A DNA stretch of 17,785 bases from an uncultured Clostridia bacterium (GTDB lineage Bacteria; Bacillota; Clostridia; TANB77; CAG-508), in NCBI GenBank assembly GCA_934167365.1, contig CAKPKU010000029.1, positions 1 to 17,785 of the forward strand, in the 5' to 3' direction. The position numbers and the translations under genes are program-made. Positions 8,774 through 14,447 of the stretch are shown here, in pieces. The notes under the pieces are model-generated. The model saw only the letters and a program-made list of their open reading frames with translations, was not told the origin of the DNA and ran no database searches. Every line of letters starts with the position of its first letter. The stretch's first letter is position 1.

Positions 8774-8790
8774 TTTTCTCAAATCCTCCT

Positions 8791-9255
8791 TTAATTATCC
8801 CAATCAAAATACTTTTTAATCAATGAAATATTCTTTCTTTCTAAATTTACAGTTTCATTTTCTACTTCTATTATTATATCCATATCATTATAATCAATTA
8901 ATTTTCCAATATATTCCTTTGCACCTTCTACTGGTTTAAATAATTTTACAGTAATAAATTCGCCTATATTTGCCTTTAAATGCTTTTCTTTTCTAATCAT
9001 CTTTTCAACGCCCGTAGATGAAACTTCTAAAAAATATTGCTCTTTTATATAATCTTCCTCATCTAATACATCAGTGATTGCATTATTTACTTTTTCACAA
9101 TCATCTAAATCTATTTCTCCATCCTCTTTTTCGATAAATATTCTTAAAAAGTAATCTTTACCTTCTTTTGCATATTGTACATCATATAGTTTATATCCTA
9201 AGTCTTCAATTATATTTGTTAACCTATTTTCGATTTTTTCTTCTATATTTGCCAA
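8791..9255 (-). CDS. rimP: Ribosome maturation factor RimP
   Basis: RimP assists early 30S assembly around ribosomal protein S12. The 154-residue protein has the N-terminal RimP motifs GYKLYDVQYAKEGKDYFLRIFIEK (near 20-43) and the DLDDCEKV..AI..VLDEED segment. Next is the highly conserved FLEVSSTGVEK...R (here 75-90), and then an SH3-like C-terminal domain (about 92-150). The start codon is TTG 9255, chosen because GGGAGG lies 7 nt upstream and the encoded protein begins as homologues do; there is no suitable ATG. It is the first gene of the operon, behind the promoter at 9330-9358, with a leader of about 70 nt containing a stable hairpin. Confidence 0.94.
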   Translation of the reverse strand: MANIEEKIENRLTNIIEDLGYKLYDVQYAKEGKDYFLRIFIEKEDGEIDLDDCEKVNNAITDVLDEEDYIKEQYFLEVSSTGVEKMIRKEKHLKANIGEFITVKLFKPVEGAKEYIGKLIDYNDMDIIIEVENETVNLERKNISLIKKYFDWDN

Positions 9256-9280
9256 TATTAATCCTCCCTTATCATAATTA

Positions 9281-9305
9281 AAGAGTGGGATTTGCTCCCA
9301 CTCTT
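9281..9305 (-). promoter_or_regulatory. Stable leader hairpin upstream of rimP
   Basis: The arms at 9281-9290 and 9296-9305 form a perfect 10-bp stem (AAGAGTGGGA and its complement) with a 5-nt loop. It lies inside the predicted 5' leader of the rimP operon, about 20 nt after the expected transcription start. On the minus strand it is followed by TTTAATTATG, a weak U-tract, then the rimP SD. It could be a NusA-responsive attenuator or a 5' stabilising stem, or simply an inefficient terminator. Confidence 0.6.
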
Positions 9306-9329
9306 CTGTATTTGTTATATTGCATATAT

Positions 9330-9358
9330 ATTATATCCTTATATTTCCAAAAAATCAA
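9330..9358 (-). promoter_or_regulatory. Promoter of the rimP-nusA-infB operon
   Basis: On the minus strand TTGATT (9353-9358) is followed by 17 bp and then a perfect TATAAT (9330-9335), a near-consensus vegetative promoter. Transcription should start near 9323, about 68 nt before the rimP TTG. The -35 box directly abuts the left 27-bp target duplication (9359-9385), so the mobile element starts only 28 bp upstream of it. Confidence 0.85.
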
Positions 9359-9385
9359 GCTTTTTTGAAGGTTTTATTAATAAAA
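9359..9385. repeat. Target-site duplication, left copy (27 bp)
   Basis: This 27-bp sequence, beginning GCTTTTTTGAAGG and ending TTAATAAAA, is repeated without mismatch at 13759-13785. One more shared A on the left makes the exact match 28 bp. The right copy contains the last three codons of trmL; this copy is a relic of the same site. The length fits the long duplications (about 27 bp) known for IS1202. Confidence 0.9.
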
Positions 9386-9434
9386 TATGATTAATTTTTG
9401 ATAAAATCCTATATATTAATTTTTGAAAATGTCC
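9386..9434 (+). repeat. Left terminal repeats of the left IS (two motif copies, 25 bp apart)
   Basis: The terminal motif core ATTTTTGA occurs at 9394-9401 and again at 9419-9426, followed by ATAAAATCC and AAATGTCCC. The right IS shows the same arrangement with the same 25-bp spacing. The inner copy overlaps the -35 box of the transposase promoter. Confidence 0.75.
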
Positions 9435-9451
9435 CGAACATGAAATATAAT
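9423..9451 (+). promoter_or_regulatory. Promoter of the left transposase gene
   Basis: TTGAAA (9423-9428), a 17-bp spacer and TATAAT (9446-9451) form a near-consensus promoter inside the IS left end, 23 nt before ATG 9474. The -35 box lies in the inner copy of the terminal repeat, so transposase bound to that repeat would be expected to block it. Confidence 0.75.
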
Positions 9452-9473
9452 ATGTCACTGAAAGGTGGCAAGA

Positions 9474-10876
9474 ATGAAAGAGGTAAAATTAAGAATGAAA
9501 GAAATGGAAAAATATAATGCAATTAAAGATTTTGTTGATCATGGAGGAAATAAAAATAGAATAGCTTTAAATTTAGGAATAACAAGACATCAAGTTAATG
9601 TTTTAATAAGAAAATATAAAGAGAAAGGTAAATCTGGATTTGTGCATAGCAACCGATCAAAGAAACCTGCAAAAACCTTAGATAAACATTTTTCTGAAGA
9701 CATTATACTACTTTATCGTAATAAATATCAAGGGTTTAATTTTAAACATTTTTATAAATATTTAATTGAAAAAGAAAATATTAAGGTTTCATACTCATTT
9801 GTTTATACAACACTCATGAAAGAAGGCATATCTTCTCCTAGGCTCAGAAAATCAACTAAAAGAAGATTAGCTAAAGAAAAATTAGAAAAAGAAAAAAAAT
9901 TAGAAAACAAAACTGAAGAAGAAATCGAGGTTATTGTTAATCATGAAGTTGCTTTAGAAGATTCCCAGCCACGTGGAGAAAAGCCAAAATATTTTGTGGA
10001 AATAACTGAAATGGATGGCTCAATTCATTTATGGTTTAGAGAGAAAAAAGCTTGTTTACATTTTGCTGCTGATAAAACTACAAATACTATTGTTGGTGCT
10101 TATTTTGATTGGCAAGAAACTTTAAATGGATATTATCATGTATTTAAACAAATTCTTGAAAACTATGGCATTCCTACAAAATTCAAAACCGATAATAGAA
10201 CAGTTTTTAATTATTTATCTACTAATCCTGATAAAAGAATATCTGATAAGGATGTTTTAACTCAATTTGGATATGCTTGTAAACAATTAGGTGTAGCTAT
10301 TGAAACAACAAGCGTATCTCAAGCCAAAGGCTTAATTGAAAGAAATAATGGTACTTTTCAAGGAAGATTAATAAACGAATTTAAACTTAATAATATTACA
10401 ACAATTGAAGAAGCTAATAAATATTTGATTGAGGTTTTTGTACCTAAATTTAACTCGAAATTTGCTTTAAATAAAAATAAATTTAAATCTGTATATGAAA
10501 CCTCTCCTACGGCTGAAAAAAGTCAACTATACACTTGCCATTCTATCTTCTAGAAAAATAGATAATGGAAATAGTTTAAAATTTAAAAATGTTTAATTAT
10601 CAGCCTTATGAAAATGGACAACTAAAACGTTTTAAGCCTCATAGTAAAGCACTTGTAATTAAAGCATTTAATGGAGATTTATTTGTTACAATCGATGAAA
10701 AAATTTATGAACTCAAGGAACTTAAAAGCCATAAAAAATATTCAGAAGAATTTGATGAAATACCAGAAAACAAAGAAGAAAAGCCTAAATATATTCCACC
10801 TATGAGTCATCCTTGGAAATTAGCATCATTTATGTTACAAGTTAAAAAAGCTCATAATGAACACATTTATGCTTAA
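9474..10876 (+). pseudogene. IS1202-family (ISNCY-type) DDE transposase, disrupted by two frameshifts
   Basis: The intact form would have an N-terminal helix-turn-helix (ITRHQVNVLIRKYKEKG) and an rve-type catalytic core with the DDE residues in EMDGS, FKTDNRT and LIERNNG. The first frame ends at a stop at 10551-10553. Translation in the next frame from 10522 gives VNYTLAILSSRKIDNG, matching the family, and a further shift near 10580-10589 restores the C-terminus (NYQPYENG to the stop at 10874-10876). Both shifts equal one extra base: in the A-run at 10516-10521, and in the A/T-runs at about 10578-10592. I chose ATG 9474 with AAAGGTGG 5 nt upstream over an in-frame GTG at 9465. The catalytic residues all lie before the first shift. 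Sequencing error in homopolymers is an alternative to true decay. Confidence 0.85.
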
Positions 10877-10887
10877 AATAAAACAAA

Positions 10888-10908
10888 AACGGGATAAATT
10901 TTCCCGTT
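10888..10908. terminator. Hairpin terminator near the right end of the left IS
   Basis: The arms AACGGGA (10888-10894) and TCCCGTT (10902-10908) pair perfectly over a 7-nt loop, 12 nt after the transposase stop. The stronger T-tract (TTTGTTTTATTTT) follows on the minus strand, so it would best stop transcription coming from the cargo gene into the IS, and less well stop the transposase transcript. Confidence 0.65.
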
Positions 10909-10925
10909 AATGTTTGAATTTTTTT

Positions 10926-10950
10926 AGCTCATTTTCAAAAATTATTGATA
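10926..10950 (-). repeat. Right terminal repeat of the left IS
   Basis: Read inward on the minus strand the end is TATCAATAATTTTTGAAAA, an imperfect inverted match to the left end of the same IS (TATGATTAATTTTTGA). Unlike the left end it has only one copy of the core motif. No copy of the 27-bp target duplication follows it. Confidence 0.7.
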
Positions 10951-10989
10951 CACCCTTCTGTTTCAGGTTTCAGCACCTTCTATTTTAGG

Positions 10990-12048
10990 TTAATCTTTAC
11001 AAATTGCCTCGTAAAGATCTTTCCTCCAAAAATCCTCACCCCAATGACCAGTAATTTGCTCATAAAAGAAAGCGAATTGCTCATAGGCTTGTGGATATTT
11101 CTTAACTACCTCCCTCAAAGGCCCAAGATATTCTATAGCATACTTTTCAGAAGAACGATATATCTTCCTATTATCGGTTGGAATATAATAGTCACAAACG
11201 TTTAGATACCCTCTCAATATAGATTGTGTCCATAAAAGAATTCTATCATCCTCCTCTTTTATTCTTAAAATAGATTCAGGATAAGTATCAAGTATTTTCA
11301 ATATTACCTCTGTATCTATACGTTTTCCACGGGGATGATAGCGGTTTATGAGAACATTTAAGGCCTCTGGATTACTTTTCATAGCAATATCAAGATATAT
11401 TACAGATTCTGTATACATAATTGGAATGTATTCTAATAATAATCCATTTTGTGATAAAGCTTTTGTAACTAATAGTGTATCTTGAGGTAGATTTTTTGCT
11501 AATTCAGGATTTTTTTCTAAAGCTCTAAGCCAAAACTCATGACATCTTGGGTGTTTAGAGTTTAAGAAAACTATCTGGCTAGGTTCGAACTGTAGAATGA
11601 AGTCGATAATTTCATCATTATCTCTCCATATTCCAGAATATTTGTAATATTTTGGAAATACAGTTAAAACCCTGTATGCTAGTTCACTATTTCCTGCTAA
11701 CTTTAGGTTTTCAGGATTTTTTTGAACTTTTTCGAAGAGCTCAGTCTCATCAAAAATAAGCATATCAACTGAAATAGAAGTAGTTGGACCTTTAACAGAA
11801 GTAACTAGACCTTTATCAGGAGTAGCTAGACCTTTATCAGGAGTAGCTGGGCCTTTAACAGGAGTAGCTGGGCCTTTAACAGGAGTAGCTGGGCCTTTAA
11901 CAGGAGTAGCTGGACCTTTAACAGGAGTAGCTGAACCTTTATCAGGAGTAGCTAGACCCTCAACAGATTTGGTAATACTACCATTGATTTTAGACTTTTT
12001 AACTAATAAGACTAAAAAGCGTAAGAAAAATAAAATTCTCTTAAACAT
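10990..12048 (-). CDS. Cargo protein of unknown function: heptad-repeat N-terminus plus DUF4116-like helical region
   Basis: I do not recognise a defined function for this 352-residue protein. Residues 1-20 (MFKRILFFLRFLVLLVKK) are hydrophobic with basic flanks and could be a signal-anchor. Residues about 31-90 are some eight heptads of the form ATPVKGP/ATPDKGL. Residues about 96-352 look all-helical. The segment LLVTKALSQNGLLLEYIPIM...DIAMKSNPEALNVL resembles the DUF4116 repeat pattern (xxALxxNGxxLxYxxxx), and related NPELAKNL and YPESILRI units suggest a solenoid. The start is ATG 12048, with AAGGAG 9 nt upstream; a longer frame opens at 12081 without such a site. A consensus promoter lies at 12118-12146. 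The gene is less AT-rich than its neighbours and lies between two IS copies in opposite orientation to their transposases, consistent with acquired DNA. Possible roles (surface or secreted protein, immunity or defence) are guesses. Confidence 0.8.
   Translation of the reverse strand: MFKRILFFLRFLVLLVKKSKINGSITKSVEGLATPDKGSATPVKGPATPVKGPATPVKGPATPVKGPATPDKGLATPDKGLVTSVKGPTTSISVDMLIFDETELFEKVQKNPENLKLAGNSELAYRVLTVFPKYYKYSGIWRDNDEIIDFILQFEPSQIVFLNSKHPRCHEFWLRALEKNPELAKNLPQDTLLVTKALSQNGLLLEYIPIMYTESVIYLDIAMKSNPEALNVLINRYHPRGKRIDTEVILKILDTYPESILRIKEEDDRILLWTQSILRGYLNVCDYYIPTDNRKIYRSSEKYAIEYLGPLREVVKKYPQAYEQFAFFYEQITGHWGEDFWRKDLYEAICKD
11780..11957 (-). repeat. 21-bp minisatellite inside the cargo gene
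   Basis: About eight tandem 21-bp units (plus-strand unit GGAGTAGCTGGGCCTTTAAC plus one base) encode the heptads ATPVKGP and variants. Central units are nearly identical and outer ones diverged (TTATCA for TTAACA, AGA for GGG). The length keeps the reading frame, so unit number can change without breaking the gene. Confidence 0.9.
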
Positions 12049-12117
12049 ATAAAAAAACTCCTTTTTTATAAAATTAAACAATTTAGCACTTGGCTAATAT
12101 ACATATTGTATAAATGC

Positions 12118-12146
12118 ATTATACCAAATTTTTATCAAAAAGTCAA
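12118..12146 (-). promoter_or_regulatory. Promoter of the cargo gene
   Basis: On the minus strand TTGACT (12141-12146), a 17-bp spacer and TATAAT (12118-12123) give a near-perfect vegetative promoter. The start would be near 12111, giving a leader of about 63 nt. It lies 28 bp outside the left end of the right IS, so expression does not depend on an IS-borne promoter. Confidence 0.85.
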
Positions 12147-12173
12147 TTATGTAAATCACTTTTCAGTAATTTT

Positions 12174-12222
12174 TATGATTCATTTATGATAATGTCTTAA
12201 TAAATCATTTAGGAAAATGTCT
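12174..12222 (+). repeat. Left terminal repeats of the right IS (two motif copies, 25 bp apart)
   Basis: Core motifs at 12182-12189 (ATTTATGA, followed by TAATGTCTTAA) and 12207-12214 (ATTTAGGA, followed by AAATGTCTTAA) are 25 bp apart, exactly as in the left IS. They are probable transposase binding sites. Confidence 0.75.
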
Positions 12223-12274
12223 TAATTTAAAATTTATGATATAAGTATATCTGATAAAAATATTGGAGGTACTT

Positions 12275-13672
12275 ATGAGAAAGGTTGAATTAAGAATGAA
12301 TGAAGAATATAAATATAAAATCATTAAAAAATTAGTGGAAACAAATGGAAATAAACAAAGAGCTGCAGTTAAATTGAAAAGATCTATTAGACAAATAGAT
12401 AGAATGATTGCTGGATACAAAGAATTTGGAAAAGAATTTTTTGTACATGGAAATCGTGGTAGAAAACCTAAAAACGCTCTTACAGAAGATTTTAAAACAG
12501 AAATAGAATTACTTTATACTAACAAATATTTTGATTGTACATATACAAAATTTAAAGAATTTTTGGAGACACGAGAAAATATAAATTTATCTATTGATGA
12601 AGTTAGAGTGATTTTAAGAGATAGATATATATTCTCTCCTAGAACACATAAATCAACAAAAAGAAAATTTAGAAAAAGACTCGAAAATGAAATTAAAACA
12701 GCTAAAAAGAAAGAGCAAGAACAACTTAAAGCTAAATTAGTACTTGCCGAAGATGCTCATCCTAGACAACCTAGGTGCCAATATTTTGGTGAGGAACTTC
12801 AAATGGATGCTTGTATACATCCTTGGTTTGGTAAAGAAAAAACAACTCTTCATGCGGCTATTGATGATGCTACTGGACAAGTTGTTGGTTTATATTTCGA
12901 TAAACAAGAAACCCTAAACGGCTATTATAATATAACTCATCAAATACTTTCAAAATATGGTATTCCCTATTTATTTAAAACAGATAAAAGAACTGTGTTT
13001 GAATATAATAAAAAAGGCACTACCCTTGACGAAGATAATACCTTTACACAATTTGCTTATGCCTGCCATCAACTTGGCACAAACATTGAAACAAGTAGCG
13101 TACCTGAATTTAAGCCTCGTATTGAAAGACTTTTTGAATCCTTTCAGCTAAGATTAATACCAGAACTAAGATTGGCTAATATAACTACCATTGAAGAAGC
13201 CAACAATTTTCTACCATCATTCTTGGAAAAATACAATTCAAAGTTCGCTCTATGTATAGATAATACCAAATCTGTCTTTGAAAAGCAACCTTATAAAGAA
13301 AAAATAAATTTAACTTTAGCTGTTTTATCTCGTAGACTGGTTGATACTGGGCATTCAATTTGCTTTAAAAAGAAACATTATAAAACCGTAAATTCTGTTG
13401 GAACACCAATATATTTTGGAAAAGGAACTAAATGTATGGTGATTGAATCCTTTGATAAATCATTATATGCTACTATAGAAGATTCTATATTTTCACTTGA
13501 AGAAATACCGGAAGTACAATTAAAATCGGAAAATTTTGGTGAAATAATGCCAAATGAGCCAAAGAAAGTCTATATTCCACGAATGATACATCCATTCAAG
13601 AGACAGTCATTTGAGAAATTTATAGAAAAGCAAAATTTAAAATTACAAAAAGAATTAGAAAAAGTATCTTAA
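12275..13672 (+). CDS. IS1202-family (ISNCY-type) DDE transposase, intact
   Basis: The enzyme cuts and joins the IS ends. The 465-residue protein, close to the size known for the IS1202 transposase, has an N-terminal helix-turn-helix (about 20-60, NGNKQRAAVKLKRSIRQIDRMIAGY), a basic linker and an rve-type RNase H core. The putative catalytic residues are Asp178 (LQMDAC), Asp237 (FKTDKRT) and Glu284 (PRIERLFESF). The C-terminal domain ends in PRMIHPFKRQSFEKF. The signature YFDKQETLNGYY is shared with the left copy. I chose ATG 12275 because GGAGG lies 5 nt upstream; a TTG at 12263 overlaps that site. It differs from the left IS transposase at roughly half of positions, so the two IS are related species and not duplicates. 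Confidence 0.92.
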   Translation: MRKVELRMNEEYKYKIIKKLVETNGNKQRAAVKLKRSIRQIDRMIAGYKEFGKEFFVHGNRGRKPKNALTEDFKTEIELLYTNKYFDCTYTKFKEFLETRENINLSIDEVRVILRDRYIFSPRTHKSTKRKFRKRLENEIKTAKKKEQEQLKAKLVLAEDAHPRQPRCQYFGEELQMDACIHPWFGKEKTTLHAAIDDATGQVVGLYFDKQETLNGYYNITHQILSKYGIPYLFKTDKRTVFEYNKKGTTLDEDNTFTQFAYACHQLGTNIETSSVPEFKPRIERLFESFQLRLIPELRLANITTIEEANNFLPSFLEKYNSKFALCIDNTKSVFEKQPYKEKINLTLAVLSRRLVDTGHSICFKKKHYKTVNSVGTPIYFGKGTKCMVIESFDKSLYATIEDSIFSLEEIPEVQLKSENFGEIMPNEPKKVYIPRMIHPFKRQSFEKFIEKQNLKLQKELEKVS

Positions 13673-13687
13673 AATTTTACTAAAAAT

Positions 13688-13715
13688 GCCCTAAACTTTT
13701 AATAAAATTTAGGGC
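13688..13715. terminator. Hairpin terminator near the right end of the right IS
   Basis: The arms GCCCTAAA (13688-13695) and TTTAGGGC (13708-13715) pair perfectly, and the A/T loop can extend the stem. On the minus strand it is followed by ATTTTTAG, so it would stop trmL read-through from running antisense into the transposase gene. It may also end the transposase transcript, whose stop codon lies 16 nt upstream. Confidence 0.65.
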
Positions 13716-13733
13716 TTATGTTTAAAAAATTTT

Positions 13734-13758
13734 AGGACATTTTCAAAAATCATTAACA
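13734..13758 (-). repeat. Right terminal repeat of the right IS
   Basis: Read inward, TGTTAATGATTTTTGAAAA then TGTCC matches the core of the left ends (ATTTTTGAAAATGTCC at 9419-9434). It has a single core copy, and abuts the right 27-bp duplication. Confidence 0.75.
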
Positions 13759-13785
13759 GCTTTTTTGAAGGTTTTATTAATAAAA
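13759..13785. repeat. Target-site duplication, right copy (27 bp)
   Basis: This is an exact copy of 9359-9385. It contains the last codons and the TAA stop of trmL (13777-13779), showing that the insertion site was the trmL 3' end and that the duplication preserved the complete gene. Confidence 0.9.
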
Positions 13786-14274
13786 ATACTCGCTTGTTTC
13801 TTGCAAACCATCAAAGTTTATTTGTCTTAAAATTTCGTATGTTATTATTGCAACAGAATTTGACAAATTTAGTGATCTTAATACTTTCCTCATTGGAATT
13901 CTTATAGTATTCTCAATATATTTTTGCAATAATGGCTCTGGCAACCCTTTTGTTTCTTTTCCATATAAAACAAAAACTTCATCATATTTTGTATAATCTA
14001 CATCAGAATAACAATGTGTAGCTTTTGTACTTGCAAAAAACATATTATTTTCTTCTGGTTTATACTTTTCTAAAAACTTTTCCAATGAATCATGCTCTTC
14101 AATTTCAAGCTTATCCCAATAATCCAATCCTGCTCTTTTTAGATATTTATCATTAATTTCAAATCCTAATGGTTTTACTAAATGAAGTTTTGCCCCTGTA
14201 ATAGCACATGTTCTTGCTATATTTCCTGTATTTTGTGGAATTTCTGGCTCTACCATTACTATATTTATTTTCAT
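13777..14274 (-). CDS. trmL: tRNA (cytidine/uridine(34)-2'-O)-methyltransferase TrmL (SPOUT family)
   Basis: TrmL methylates the ribose of the wobble nucleotide in tRNA-Leu isoacceptors using S-adenosylmethionine. The 165-residue protein is a minimal SPOUT methyltransferase of the YibK/CspR type. It begins INIVMVEPEIPQNTGNIART, has PLGFEINDKYLKRAGLDYW (35-53), and has the knotted SAM-binding motifs LYGKETKGLP (103-112) and IPMRKVLRSLNLSNSVAI (126-143). ATG 14274 is chosen because homologues start at the same place and AAAGGA lies about 14 nt upstream, a rather long distance; an ATG at 14286 overlaps this site. Its last codons lie inside the target duplication of the mobile unit, yet the frame is complete. 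Before the insertion it ended about 120 nt upstream of rimP on the same strand. Confidence 0.94.
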   Translation of the reverse strand: MKINIVMVEPEIPQNTGNIARTCAITGAKLHLVKPLGFEINDKYLKRAGLDYWDKLEIEEHDSLEKFLEKYKPEENNMFFASTKATHCYSDVDYTKYDEVFVLYGKETKGLPEPLLQKYIENTIRIPMRKVLRSLNLSNSVAIITYEILRQINFDGLQETSEYFY

Positions 14275-14312
14275 ATAATTGCACATCCTTTTCTTATTTT
14301 CTAATATTCTTA

Positions 14313-14341
14313 ATTATTGCATACCTACTTATAATTTTCAA
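14313..14341 (-). promoter_or_regulatory. Candidate trmL promoter
   Basis: On the minus strand TTGAAA (14336-14341), a 17-bp spacer and AATAAT (14313-14318) preceded by TGC (extended -10) form a plausible promoter, about 40 nt before the trmL start. It lies in the 173-bp divergent gap to mutS2. Confidence 0.6.
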
Positions 14342-14403
14342 TAGTTTAAATCATAACAAATACAAAAAAATTAAAGCAAATTATATATTTTAGCACATTT
14401 TTA

Positions 14404-14415
14404 TGGTATTATAAT
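14404..14415 (+). promoter_or_regulatory. Candidate -10 region of mutS2
   Basis: TGGTATTAT (14404-14412) is an extended -10 form, overlapped by TATAAT at 14410-14415. No convincing -35 box lies at the right distance. It is about 33 nt before the mutS2 ATG. Confidence 0.35.
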
Positions 14416-14447
14416 TGTTATAAAATTTAAATGAAATAGGAGATATT

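Larger units (their letters stand above)
9386..10950 (+). mobile_element. Left IS1202-family element with frameshifted transposase
   Basis: This 1565-bp element begins TATGATTAATTTTTGA and ends, read inward from the right, TATCAATAATTTTTGAAAA, giving imperfect terminal inverted repeats. The left end holds a second copy of the ATTTTTGA core 25 bp inside. A hairpin lies 42 bp from the right end. It carries one transposase gene, disrupted twice near its 3' end. It should be mobile only if the transposase of the neighbouring IS acts on it. Confidence 0.8.
9386..13758. mobile_element. Composite transposon-like unit with two IS1202-type elements and one cargo gene
   Basis: The 4373-bp unit lies between two copies of a perfect 27-bp direct repeat. 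It consists of a left IS (9386-10950), an inverted cargo gene with its own promoter (10951-12173) and a right IS (12174-13758). The two IS are in the same orientation and about 1.57-1.59 kb each. The inner IS ends have no copy of the 27-bp repeat next to them (10951 onward and before 12174), so the duplication belongs to the whole unit. The IS pair is not identical: the transposases agree at roughly half of positions by eye, so homologous recombination did not create the unit from one element. The cargo is visibly less AT-rich than the surroundings. The boundaries are set by the outer TATGATTA and TGTTAATG termini next to the repeats. Confidence 0.8.
12174..13758 (+). mobile_element. Right IS1202-family element with intact transposase
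   Basis: This 1585-bp element starts TATGATTCATTTATGATAAT, closely matching the left end of the other IS. It ends, read inward, TGTTAATGATTTTTGAAAA. It carries one intact transposase gene and a hairpin 43 bp from its right end. The right end abuts the 27-bp duplication at 13759. No matching duplication lies before 12174. This is the only likely source of active transposase in the unit. Confidence 0.82.

Noticed and set aside
10516..10592. Programmed frameshifting to make a full-length left transposase
   Set aside because: Two separate shifts would be needed, the neighbouring relative encodes the protein in one frame, and there is no paired slippery site plus stimulatory structure.
10945..11205. 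86-codon plus-strand frame opposite the end of the cargo gene
   Set aside because: It overlaps the cargo gene antisense, spans the IS end and has no supported start.
11780..11957. Possible CRISPR-like array of 21-bp repeats
   Set aside because: Units are directly adjacent without spacers and translate in frame as heptads, so this is a coding minisatellite.
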